Origin: Nocardia uniformis NBRC 13702
Lineage (GTDB): Bacteria > Actinomycetota > Actinomycetes > Mycobacteriales > Mycobacteriaceae
NCBI RefSeq assembly: GCF_001613345.1
Contig: NZ_BDCE01000087.1
Location: 1 to 64,000 of the forward strand
Length of the DNA: 64,000 nucleotides
Direction of reading: 5' to 3'
Shown here: piece after piece, positions 1 to 8,001 of the stretch
Layout of the letters: each line of letters opens with the position of its first letter
Numbering within the stretch: the stretch's first letter is position 1
The notes under the pieces: generated by a model
What the model saw: the letters and a program-made list of their open reading frames with translations, nothing else
Database searches by the model: none
What the model was told of the DNA's origin: nothing
Made by a program: the position numbers and the translations under genes

Positions 1-24
1 GTTGCCCGCATCCCCAGACACGGC

Positions 25-55
25 AATGCCCCGGCAGTCCAACTGCCGGGGCATT
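25..55. terminator. Intrinsic terminator-like hairpin after the WXG100 pair
   Basis: AATGCCCCGGCAGT and its exact complement ACTGCCGGGGCATT form a 14-bp stem around a 3-nt loop. It lies 12 bp beyond the stop of the leftward WXG100 gene ending at 68. There is no strong U-run on the minus strand, as is common for actinobacterial terminators. Confidence 0.75.
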
Positions 56-67
56 ATTCGTGCAGAG

Positions 68-370
68 TCAGAACAAGCCCGCGAGGGCCGTGTCCTTGGC
101 TTGGAGTTCGGCATTGCCGGTGCGCACCAGGGTGGCCGCGCCGCCGAGGGTGGCATTGAGCTGGTCGGTGTGCGAGCGCCAGACGCGCTGGAGGTCGGCG
201 AACGCCTCGTTGGCGTCACCCTTCCAGTTATTGGTGACGAATTCCTCGACACTGCGGTGGAAGGCCTCGAGCTGATCGCGAATGCCTTCGGCCCGCTTGA
301 TGATGGTGTTGGCGTTCTGCTCCACACCGGCGAACTGGGCGGAAATAATCTGGCCCATCGATGCTGCCAT
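68..370 (-). CDS. WXG100 family protein (EsxA-like), second gene of an esx pair
   Basis: A 100-residue, all-helical, cysteine-free protein with the size and helix-turn-helix hairpin pattern of ESAT-6/CFP-10 proteins. The W-x-G turn is present as WKG near residue 50, after an amphipathic first helix. Members of this family form a dimer with a neighbouring WXG100 partner and are exported by a type VII (ESX) secretion system. This one shows no YxxxD/E tail signal, which fits the EsxA-type subunit of a heterodimer. The partner lies 46 bp upstream on the same strand. The gene order recalled for mycobacteria places ESX-4 esxT/esxU next to rplM, so the core secretion genes may lie left of the window. 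The sequence does not identify the ESX type. Confidence 0.88.
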   Translation of the reverse strand: MAASMGQIISAQFAGVEQNANTIIKRAEGIRDQLEAFHRSVEEFVTNNWKGDANEAFADLQRVWRSHTDQLNATLGGAATLVRTGNAELQAKDTALAGLF

Positions 371-416
371 GGGATGTCCTTTGCTCAGGTTGGAAAGAGT
401 GAGGGTGTGAGGTTCT

Positions 417-746
417 TTACACCGGGGGCAGGTCGAGGCTGGAGACCTGCGCCTTGACCTGAGCGGCGAAGTCGCGGTCGTGATCCTCGTAGTTGGAGCC
501 GGCCTTGATGAGGCCCTCGGCCGTCTGCATCAACTTGTCGTTGAGCCGGTCGGCCTGGAAGTAATAGCGCTCCATGAAGGCGTTGAAGGCATCGGCCGCG
601 CCGCCCTTCCAATTGGAGCCGGTGGTGATGGCGTCCTCATCGGATTTGAGCTGACGGATCTGGCCCATCAGCATCTCGTGCGTCTTCTTGAACTCCTGGG
701 CCTTGGCCTGGATGAGCTCATTACTCGCTTCGAATGCACCTGCCAC
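417..746 (-). CDS. WXG100 family protein (EsxB-like) with YxxxD export signal
   Basis: A 109-residue helical-hairpin protein with the WKG turn near residue 46 and, in the second helix's tail, YEDHD. This matches the YxxxD/E type VII secretion signal that one partner of each Esx dimer carries. The start ATG is preceded by GAGGAGG-like purine-rich sequence (revcomp of 748-756). It is the first gene of the probable two-gene operon with the 100-residue WXG100 protein downstream. Family knowledge predicts export as a dimer into or through the mycolate envelope; the substrate role here is unknown. Confidence 0.88.
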   Translation of the reverse strand: MAGAFEASNELIQAKAQEFKKTHEMLMGQIRQLKSDEDAITTGSNWKGGAADAFNAFMERYYFQADRLNDKLMQTAEGLIKAGSNYEDHDRDFAAQVKAQVSSLDLPPV

Positions 747-939
747 GGTGCCTCCTCTCGGTTCGCGGGCGGACGACCCCTACTCAGTCTTGGACGCGGG
801 TCATTGCCCTGCGGTTCCACCCCTGTTCAGCAATTTGTCAGCACCCTAACCGACGGGTATGCGGTCTGACCAGCTCTGATGTCCGCTACGCGAGGTGTGG
901 CACGCGAGAGTAATCCCACAGTGCCGACCGGTTGGTCGA
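747..939. other. Gap upstream of the WXG100 operon
   Basis: About 190 bp between the leftward lipoprotein gene (stop at 940) and the leftward WXG100 pair. No ORF, repeat or convincing -35/-10 pair was recognised. It presumably carries the promoter of the WXG100 operon. Confidence 0.4.
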
Positions 940-2151
940 CTACCAGCTATTGGTCAGCAGTGCGTACTGGGCGGCCGCTCGCTGATGCGCGTCGGTGAGC
1001 TGATCGCCCTCCACCGTGGCTACGTACTGGCGATAGGTGACCGCACAGCGGAACCGCTTGGTGCTGTAATCGTCCTTGGTGGGACTTTCGCCGCATCGCG
1101 CATTCGGAATCGCGGCCGGTGCGTCCGCCGCATTGGGATACGAGTTCTCCAGAATGACGGTGATCAAGTTCTCCGCGGCTTCCGTATCGCGGGTGCGGAA
1201 CACCATCGAACTGTTCGACATGGATCGGCTCAGCGAATAGCGGTCCATGCCGACGTCACGCATAACACGCGACCAATGGTCCTGATCGCTCACCTGGTGC
1301 AGGAAGCCGCGCAATTCGAACGCCGCCTGACTGCTGATATCGGGGCTACCGAAACCGTCCGGATTGAGGGTGCGGCGCAGCATGCCATCGGTGTCGTACT
1401 TCAGGCGCAGCATATCTTCGCGATTGAGCGGTTTCAGCGCGTCGAGGAGCGGGGCCTGGGCGTCGTACACCTGCTCGACGAGTTCGGTCAGCTTGTCGAG
1501 TTCGGGGTCCTTCAGACCCGCGTACACATTGATGACATAGTTCGAACGCGCCATGACGGAACCGATAGTTGGCACGCCTGGCCGCCAATGTGTGTGCGCA
1601 TCAGCGTATTTCGACAGCTGGACCGGCTGGTTCGCATCGGCGGCCAGCTCGAAGTCCAGCTCTTCGATCTCCATCGCGGCCTTCTTCGCCGCCTCCTCGC
1701 TCGGGAACTGGAGAACGGTCACCGTCGTGAAAGAGGCGTCCTCCGGGCGCTTTCCGGATTTGTCGGCGGGCGTATCGCGATGCCCGACGGCGTAGCCGAA
1801 CATCATGCCATTGCTCTCGAGCACCGGTTGGGTGACATCGGCGAGTGTCTTGGTCGCCTTTTCCGCATCCAGGATCGGGACGGCCCCGGTGCCGTATTTC
1901 AACCGCGCGTCGATCTCCGGCCCGGTCACCACCTGGTCGGCCAGGCGCATGAGCGCCAGGTTCGCACCGCCGGATAGGTCGTGGTAGTAGGTGTAGCGCA
2001 GGTCCAGCGGATCGGTGGCGTACTTGCCGACCTCCAATTCCCGAACGTCGAGCTCGCCCGCCGCTGCTGTTCCGTCAATGGTGGATCCGCATCCGGCCAC
2101 CGTCAGTGTGATCGCCGCCAGGGCCGCGAAACGAATACCTCGTGAAAGCAT
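940..2151 (-). CDS. Secreted lipoprotein, probable DUF7373 family (paralogue 1 of 3)
   Basis: About 403 residues. The signal peptide ends in the lipobox TVAGC, so the mature protein should be lipid-anchored outside the membrane. A conserved segment GELDVRELEVGKY follows, and the protein ends in AQYALLTNSW. Both features recur in the paralogues at 2170-3405 and 5161-6372 (the latter with GEIDVRELEVGAY and QYALFANSL). I believe this is the nocardial DUF7373 lipoprotein family; no function is established. An ATG 6 bp upstream (2157) is possible, but GAGG lies directly against it and is 6 bp from the ATG at 2151, which decides this start. It follows the next lipoprotein gene by only 18 bp and is probably co-transcribed with it. 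Confidence 0.85.
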   Translation of the reverse strand: MLSRGIRFAALAAITLTVAGCGSTIDGTAAAGELDVRELEVGKYATDPLDLRYTYYHDLSGGANLALMRLADQVVTGPEIDARLKYGTGAVPILDAEKATKTLADVTQPVLESNGMMFGYAVGHRDTPADKSGKRPEDASFTTVTVLQFPSEEAAKKAAMEIEELDFELAADANQPVQLSKYADAHTHWRPGVPTIGSVMARSNYVINVYAGLKDPELDKLTELVEQVYDAQAPLLDALKPLNREDMLRLKYDTDGMLRRTLNPDGFGSPDISSQAAFELRGFLHQVSDQDHWSRVMRDVGMDRYSLSRSMSNSSMVFRTRDTEAAENLITVILENSYPNAADAPAAIPNARCGESPTKDDYSTKRFRCAVTYRQYVATVEGDQLTDAHQRAAAQYALLTNSW

Positions 2152-2169
2152 GTTCATCCTCGGCGGTGA

Positions 2170-3405
2170 TCAGTTGCTGTTGACCAGCAGGGCGTACTGC
2201 GCGGAAATCCGTTGCTGTGCATCGAGTAACTGATTCGCCGCGACCTCGGCCGCGTAGCGCCCGTGCGAAACGAAGCAGTAGTAGGCGATTTCGAACTTAT
2301 TGGCGTTGACGGCCTGGTGGCACTGGGCATTCGGCAGATTTTGCGGGGAATCGGCGCGCTGGAACTTCCGCGACGTCTCGGTGCGCTCGGCAATCAATTC
2401 GGCGGCCGCCGCCGCGTCCCTGGTGCGGTACAGGAACGAACCGCGCCAGGCCACGCGGTCCACGCCGGTCTTCTCGAACAGTGGCCCGTCGACCTCGGGG
2501 GCGCTGGAGATCTGTAGGCCACCCTGGCGGTCGTACACACCGGGCATACCGCGCTGGGAGTTATCGTCGAGCACCGTGAACAGCGCGCGCGCCAGCACGC
2601 CGTCCGGATCGACCTGCAAGTCCATGAGCTGGTCCGACGGGGTCGCCGGGAACTCCGCGACCCGCGGGGTGATGACCTCGATACTGCGCTTCGCCCGCTC
2701 CAACAGCTTCGGCAGGTCGCGTTCCTTCAATACCGACATGACGCTGTCGTAGACATAGGTGAAGATGACGAATTTGCCGGTGGCGTACCAGGATCGGAGC
2801 TGACCCGGACCCGAGATATTGTCGACCGTGAAGGCGATCGCCTCGGGGTGATCGGGAATCTCTACGGCCTGGTTCTCGTCCGGGCCCGATTCCAGGTCCA
2901 GTCGCCCGAGTGCCGCCGCCGCATCGGCCGCCGCCTGATCATCGGAGAAGACCATGACGACGTTGTCGAGTTCGTAGGACAGGTTCGCGACCGCATCGGA
3001 GCGGCCGGTGGTGACGAATCCCCCGACGAACCCCTGCGCGGCTTCATTCATGGCATCCGGATCCGCGTCAGCCCGGGTTCGAATGGCAGCCGAGCTGAAG
3101 TCGATAAACGGCCGGACCGCACCGCCCTGGGCCGATGGCGCGTATTTCACCTCGGGCATGATCTCCGAGGGCAGCGGCAGGTAGTTCGCCAGCCGCTCGG
3201 CCTCGATGAGTTTGGCCAGCTCGATGGAATTGACCTTGTCATAGGGCTTGATCTGGGTCGGGAAACCACCGACGTTCAGGCTGGCCAGATCCACGACGGG
3301 CTCGGCCGGGTCGGCCGGCGAGTCCGAATCCGATCCGCAAGCGCTGGTGAGCGCGATGGATACGGCGATGCCGACGGCGCACGCCGCCCGGCCGAAATTA
3401 CGCAT
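2170..3405 (-). CDS. Secreted lipoprotein, probable DUF7373 family (paralogue 2 of 3)
   Basis: 411 residues with a signal peptide and lipobox LTSAC near residue 22, followed by an Asp/Ser/Pro-rich spacer (SDSDSPADPAEP). Length, overall layout and the C-terminal QYALLVNSN ending match the paralogues on either side. It is the most divergent of the three at the N-terminus (ASLNVGGFPTQ in place of RELEVG). A strong ribosome-binding site (GGAGGGG) precedes the ATG. It lies between the kinase gene (stop 3475) and paralogue 1, on the same strand. The mature protein should sit on the outer face of the plasma membrane, where the kinase ectodomain also is. Function unknown. Confidence 0.85.
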   Translation of the reverse strand: MRNFGRAACAVGIAVSIALTSACGSDSDSPADPAEPVVDLASLNVGGFPTQIKPYDKVNSIELAKLIEAERLANYLPLPSEIMPEVKYAPSAQGGAVRPFIDFSSAAIRTRADADPDAMNEAAQGFVGGFVTTGRSDAVANLSYELDNVVMVFSDDQAAADAAAALGRLDLESGPDENQAVEIPDHPEAIAFTVDNISGPGQLRSWYATGKFVIFTYVYDSVMSVLKERDLPKLLERAKRSIEVITPRVAEFPATPSDQLMDLQVDPDGVLARALFTVLDDNSQRGMPGVYDRQGGLQISSAPEVDGPLFEKTGVDRVAWRGSFLYRTRDAAAAAELIAERTETSRKFQRADSPQNLPNAQCHQAVNANKFEIAYYCFVSHGRYAAEVAANQLLDAQQRISAQYALLVNSN

Positions 3406-3474
3406 GGGGTCCCCTCCCCTCGAGCCGATCCGCGATGCCCGCCGCGGCCTCGGCCTCCTACTTCGCCGGTCACC

Positions 3475-5046
3475 TTACTTGATGCGGTCGTGCAGTACCG
3501 GGACGAGTTTGGACAGCAGCACCTGCTCGGAATCGGGCGTCCAATTGCGCATGGCGGCGACGGCTGCGGCATCGTCGAGCGGGATCACCGCGGCGCGCGA
3601 GCCGGTGATCTGATAGGGCAGTCCGAGAAGTCCACCGCCCCCGGCCTTTTCGTCACTGCGGACGGCGATGATGTAGGAATCATCGGGGGCTTTCAGCTCC
3701 CCGTATTCCGTTGACGGCCGCGGTGACGGTTCGTCGCCCTGCCGGGTAAAGCTGAGGTTGTAGACGAAGCCGAGGTCGGTGAGGAACTGTGTCTGCGGTG
3801 TGCCGCCGAGGTAGATCGAGAAATTCTTGCTATCGGTGACGTCCACCATGGTGATGGTCTTGCCCTGGAAGCCCGGATTCTCCTGGCGTGCCCGGTCCTT
3901 GGGGGTCTGCGCCGTCGTCGCGGTGGAAGTCGCTGCCGCCCCGGTATTCCCGGTCGAGGCGTCGCCGTTCAACGCCCACACGCCGATTCCGGCGGCGAGC
4001 GCGACCGCCACGGTCGCCGCGCCCGCGCCCAGCAGCAGGCCCCTGCGGCTCTTCGCAGGAGCCGGGGTGGGGATCGGGTGGTGCGGCGAGGAGATGGAAG
4101 TGGCTGTGTGTGGACCGGTTTCGTAGTTCGGCCGCAGCATGCCCGGCGGTGGTACCTGGACCGGATAGGTGGGGGATGTGTTGGTTCGGACCGGGTTGTG
4201 CCCTGGGGTCAGCGCATTGGCCGCGGCGTCGGTGAATTCGCGGCAGGTGTTGAAGCGCTCGGCCGGATTCTTGGCCAGCGCCCGGGCGAAGATGTAATCG
4301 ATGGCACCGGGCAGATGCGGGTTGACGCTGGTGGCGCGCGGCGGTGGCTCGTGTAGGTGCCCCATCATGACCAGCGCGGGTTGCGTTGCCGGATAGGGGT
4401 TCTGGCCGGTGATCAATTTGAAGAACGAGCACGCCAGGCTGTAGATATCGGCGCGGTGGTCCAGCGGCTGACCCGAGAGCTGCTCCGGCGGCGCGTACGC
4501 GATGGTGGCCACGAAGCTGCCGGTCTGGGTGAGTTCGACGGTGTCCTCGGCGGACTTGGCGACGCCGAAATCGGCCAGCAGAGCGCGTTCTTCGTCGTCG
4601 TCCTTGGCGGTGGAGAGCAGGAAGTTGGCGGGTTTGACATCGCGGTGCAGCAGACTCTTGCGATGCGCGTAGTCGAGGCCCTTACCGACCTGGGTAACGA
4701 TGCTCAGAGCGCGCAGCGGCGTCATGGAGTGCGGGTCGCGCTTCTGCTCCGCCGAGGCGTCGGTGCCCTCGATGTACTGCATGGCGATCCAGAGTTGGCC
4801 GTGTTCCTCGCCGCGATTGTGGACCGACACGATATTCGGATGATCCAGGCCCGCGACAATATTGGCCTCGCGCTCGAAGCGGCCCCGGAACTCCGCATCG
4901 CGGGACAGGTCGGCGCTGAGCACCTTGAGCGCGTCCATGCGCGGCAATTGCGGATGTTTGGCGAGGTAGACGGTTCCCATACCGCCGCTGCCCAGCACCC
5001 GTTCGATGCGGTAACCGCCGACGATGGTGCCGGGACTCATCGCCAT
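3475..5046 (-). CDS. Transmembrane eukaryotic-like Ser/Thr protein kinase (PknB/PknD type)
   Basis: 523 residues. The kinase domain (about 10-270) has all main motifs: glycine loop GSGGMGTVY (19-27), catalytic Lys41 in ALKVL, HRDVKPAN with Asp136, DFG at 159-161, and APPEQ closing the activation segment. A Pro/Thr-rich juxtamembrane linker (280-334) leads to one membrane helix (about 336-359). A ~160-residue extracytoplasmic domain follows, resembling LpqN-type lipoprotein folds rather than PASTA repeats; this resemblance is inferred from pattern only. The gene sits between lipoprotein paralogues on the same strand and upstream of two FHA proteins, which are typical phosphothreonine readers. 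The likely role is sensing the periplasm or envelope and phosphorylating cytoplasmic targets. Confidence 0.93.
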   Translation of the reverse strand: MAMSPGTIVGGYRIERVLGSGGMGTVYLAKHPQLPRMDALKVLSADLSRDAEFRGRFEREANIVAGLDHPNIVSVHNRGEEHGQLWIAMQYIEGTDASAEQKRDPHSMTPLRALSIVTQVGKGLDYAHRKSLLHRDVKPANFLLSTAKDDDEERALLADFGVAKSAEDTVELTQTGSFVATIAYAPPEQLSGQPLDHRADIYSLACSFFKLITGQNPYPATQPALVMMGHLHEPPPRATSVNPHLPGAIDYIFARALAKNPAERFNTCREFTDAAANALTPGHNPVRTNTSPTYPVQVPPPGMLRPNYETGPHTATSISSPHHPIPTPAPAKSRRGLLLGAGAATVAVALAAGIGVWALNGDASTGNTGAAATSTATTAQTPKDRARQENPGFQGKTITMVDVTDSKNFSIYLGGTPQTQFLTDLGFVYNLSFTRQGDEPSPRPSTEYGELKAPDDSYIIAVRSDEKAGGGGLLGLPYQITGSRAAVIPLDDAAAVAAMRNWTPDSEQVLLSKLVPVLHDRIK

Positions 5047-5160
5047 AACTCTGAAACTCCTGGTAATTCGGTGGGGCTGGATGCTGTCCGGAGCATACTG
5101 GACGGCTCCGACCTGCGATGGGCTGACAAAATGCCGCTGTGGCGGCTTCAGAGGCTAGCT

Positions 5161-6372
5161 TCAGAGGCTATTGGCGAACAATGCGTACTGCGCCGCCACC
5201 CGCTGCCGCACATCGGATTCATCATCGCTCGAGACCACGCCGATGTAGCGCTTGTAGGTCACGTAGCAGCGGTTCTTGTACTCGGTTTCACTGTCGCCCT
5301 TGCTGTTCAATCGCACGCAGCGCGCACCCGGCACCTCCTTGGGCGCGTCGGTGGTGTCGTAGTGGTCGCTCTCATCGGCGAGGAGGGCCGTCGTCAGGAG
5401 TTCGGCTCCGGCCGCGTCGCGGGTGCGGATCACCGAACCGGTATCGGCATTGGCCATGGCTTCGGCCCCGCTGTCCTGCACGGCTTTCCGGATCTTGGAC
5501 TGGTCATTGGCGTTGTGTACGAGCTTGGTGGGGCCGTAGATATTGAACAGGCGCGGATCGGGCTCCATACCGCTGCGGTCCTTCACTGTGACGCGGGCCA
5601 GCAGTCCGTCCGGATCGACCTCCAGGCTGGAGAATTGGCTCTGGGCGGTGGGTTCGAACTTGTCCAGCACCGGCACCTGCGCGTCCAGGGCCTTGCGCAC
5701 CCAGTCCAGCAGATCCTGCTCCACGGCTTCGGGGCGCTCGATGAACAGCGAGATGACGAAGTCGCGGTACGCCATGAAGGCGCCGACGGTGGCGATACCC
5801 GGCCGCCAGTGGATGTGCGCGTCCGGGTACTGGCTCAGCGAGAGTTTGCGATTGAGTTCCGGCGCGACGTCGAAGTCCGCGTCCTCCAACTCCTGTGCGG
5901 CGGTGGCGGCGGTCTGCTCATCCGCGAAGCGCAGCACCATATTGGTGACGGTGGTGGAATCGGGCGCATCCTCGCGCCCGGACAGGTCGGCCCGGTCCGA
6001 ACCGCTGGCGGCGAAGGCGGCCAACAGGTTATTGCGCTCCAGCACCGGTTCCGATACCGCGGCCAATGCCGTTTCGGTGGCGTCGGCGGCATCGGTGGTG
6101 GCGCGGCCGCCGCGACCGTAGACCAGTGCCGGGTCGATAGCGACGGTCGGGGCCACGGCCTCTGACATTCGGAAGCCCTCGAGCAGCGCCCCGCTGTTCC
6201 CGGCGTCCTGGTCGTAGCGGTACTTGTCGGTGGAGTAGGCGCCGACCTCGAGCTCGCGGACGTCGATTTCGCCGGCGACGGGTGTGCCGTGCACGCTGCC
6301 GCACGCGGCGAGTACGACCGCGGTCAGCGAAAGGTACACAGCGAAAAGTGGTTTGCGCGCACTGCGAACCAT
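5161..6372 (-). CDS. Secreted lipoprotein, probable DUF7373 family (paralogue 3 of 3)
   Basis: 403 residues, signal peptide with lipobox VLAAC near residue 24, then a short spacer and GEIDVRELEVGAY, closely matching paralogue 1. It also ends like the others (QYALFANSL). Two Cys residues in the C-terminal third (in ARCVRL and NRCYVT) match Cys pairs at the same place in the paralogues and could form an exported disulfide. It is the first gene of the leftward run lipoprotein-kinase-lipoprotein-lipoprotein. The 114-bp gap to the kinase contains no gene. Function unknown. Confidence 0.85.
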   Translation of the reverse strand: MVRSARKPLFAVYLSLTAVVLAACGSVHGTPVAGEIDVRELEVGAYSTDKYRYDQDAGNSGALLEGFRMSEAVAPTVAIDPALVYGRGGRATTDAADATETALAAVSEPVLERNNLLAAFAASGSDRADLSGREDAPDSTTVTNMVLRFADEQTAATAAQELEDADFDVAPELNRKLSLSQYPDAHIHWRPGIATVGAFMAYRDFVISLFIERPEAVEQDLLDWVRKALDAQVPVLDKFEPTAQSQFSSLEVDPDGLLARVTVKDRSGMEPDPRLFNIYGPTKLVHNANDQSKIRKAVQDSGAEAMANADTGSVIRTRDAAGAELLTTALLADESDHYDTTDAPKEVPGARCVRLNSKGDSETEYKNRCYVTYKRYIGVVSSDDESDVRQRVAAQYALFANSL

Positions 6373-6568
6373 GTCAGTCCTCGTTCCTCCCAGACGATGC
6401 GTTCAAAGTAACCGACGATGGTCCCGCCCGGAGCGGCGTCGCACGAGAAGATCGTTCACGGGTGTCATCGTCGGCGGACGGGCCGGACGCAACCGCGACA
6501 GCGACACGTAACCTGGTGCGTGTGTTGAGCTCCACCTGTCGTCGGTCGACCGAGGGCCGAGTCCATTG

Positions 6569-7957
6569 ATGGATCGGCAGGTCGAGGTTGTCGCGGGCAG
6601 TCATGTGCTCACCCGGATCGCGGGCGCTGTGATCCTGGTCGCACATCGGGAACGGGGCGTGCCGACCGCGGATTCACGCGCCATGGTGGCCGCGCGGGGC
6701 CTGGCGGAATTGGTGGTCGAGGCCTCCGAGCAGGCTCCCGAGGGGCCCGGGCGATTGGTCGCACGGCAGGCCACCCGGTGGCTCATGAAGGAGGCCGACC
6801 GTATCTCACCCGGTGAATCGGTGGATTTCGGAATTCTCTCCGCCGCCGATACCGGTGGCCTGGCGATATTTCTGCATGGTGCGGCGACCGCGGTGCTGGC
6901 CGGTAGAACGGTCGAGTACTACCGCGGCAGCGATGCCGCCTTCACGGTGGATCGGGTTGCCGAACATCCGGCGCGAGCGGCGGCGCTGTATATCGATGAC
7001 GGCAAGGGCCGGGTGCCGGAGCTGCCGGAGCGCGGAATCGGTTCGCTGGTCGAAGGTGTGGCGCAGGCTGCGGGGGCGATCGTGTGGTTCGTCGGGGATC
7101 CGGTGCTCACCTGGCGGCCGCGCGCGTCCGAAACGGCTGGGCGACATCGCGCCACCACGGGCGAACAGCGCAGTGTGCCGCCGCCGACCTCGGCCTTCGA
7201 TCCGGTGACCGACCGCGCTGAGCCCCAATTCGACGACCCCGACCTCACCCCCACCCGCACTTCCACGCGACCACCATCCGAACCGGATTTCGCCCCGGAG
7301 CCCGAACCTCGGTCCGCACCTGCCGATTCGCCGCCGTCACGGCCCGAATCATTGCCCGCCACCGGTGGTTTCGACCCGCATCACGCGCCCACCCAGACGG
7401 AGGCGGGTACCAATCCCGCGCCGAAGCCCGATCCGAATCTGCAGAGTCGGCTCGATGCCACCGCGAAGGCCACCGCGCTCACCGTGAAGGTGCGCGGATT
7501 CAAATGCGCGCGAGCCCATCCCAGTGATCCGCGTTCGGCATTCTGCAGCGTCTGCGGTATGCCGGTGGATCAGACCCAGCCGTTGGCCGAGGTGATCCGG
7601 CCGCCCCTGGGCATGCTGGTTCTCGATGACGGGATGACCTACATGTTGGCCGCCGACGCCGTGCTCGGCCGCGATCCGGAGCAGTCCGAGGCGGCGCGAG
7701 CGGGCCTGGCGCCCCTGCGTATCGACGACTCCTCCGGCGGAATGTCGCGCGCGCACGCCGAAATCCGTTTGCTGAATTGGGATGTCACGGTCGTGGACCG
7801 CGGCTCCACCAATGGCACCCGGGTGCGAAATCCCGGATACCGGGATTGGATTCGGCTACAACCGAACCAGCCGATGACACTCGCGCCCGGCGCGGAGGTC
7901 ATGCTCGGCAACCGGGTGCTGCGGCTCGAACCCGTCGCCCCACCACCGTTCGGCTGA
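6569..7957 (+). CDS. FHA-domain protein with a zinc-ribbon-like motif
   Basis: 462 residues. The N-terminal ~180 residues form an alpha/beta domain I do not recognise with certainty (possibly a degenerate PP2C/GAF-like fold). A Pro/Glu-rich disordered linker follows (about 190-300), then a Cys/His cluster (CARAH...CSVC) suggesting a small zinc ribbon. The C-terminus is an FHA domain with the core phosphothreonine-binding residues GR, SRAHAEI and STNGT. FHA domains read threonines phosphorylated by Ser/Thr kinases, so the kinase at 3475-5046 is a natural partner. It is divergent from the lipoprotein/kinase run. A TTG directly before the chosen ATG (6566) is an alternative start. Confidence 0.85.
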   Translation: MDRQVEVVAGSHVLTRIAGAVILVAHRERGVPTADSRAMVAARGLAELVVEASEQAPEGPGRLVARQATRWLMKEADRISPGESVDFGILSAADTGGLAIFLHGAATAVLAGRTVEYYRGSDAAFTVDRVAEHPARAAALYIDDGKGRVPELPERGIGSLVEGVAQAAGAIVWFVGDPVLTWRPRASETAGRHRATTGEQRSVPPPTSAFDPVTDRAEPQFDDPDLTPTRTSTRPPSEPDFAPEPEPRSAPADSPPSRPESLPATGGFDPHHAPTQTEAGTNPAPKPDPNLQSRLDATAKATALTVKVRGFKCARAHPSDPRSAFCSVCGMPVDQTQPLAEVIRPPLGMLVLDDGMTYMLAADAVLGRDPEQSEAARAGLAPLRIDDSSGGMSRAHAEIRLLNWDVTVVDRGSTNGTRVRNPGYRDWIRLQPNQPMTLAPGAEVMLGNRVLRLEPVAPPPFG

Positions 7958-8001
7958 GCCCCACCTCGCCGGGATGTCGGGGCGTGCCGCTGTTGTAGCG
8001 G

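Noticed and set aside
895..1977. 360-codon rightward open frame
   Set aside because: Antisense of lipoprotein paralogue 1, which has a signal peptide, lipobox and paralogues.
4357..6165. Long rightward open frame of about 600 codons
   Set aside because: It lies antisense to the kinase and lipoprotein 3. High-GC third-position bias creates such frames, and the translation is His/Arg/Gly-rich with no domain.
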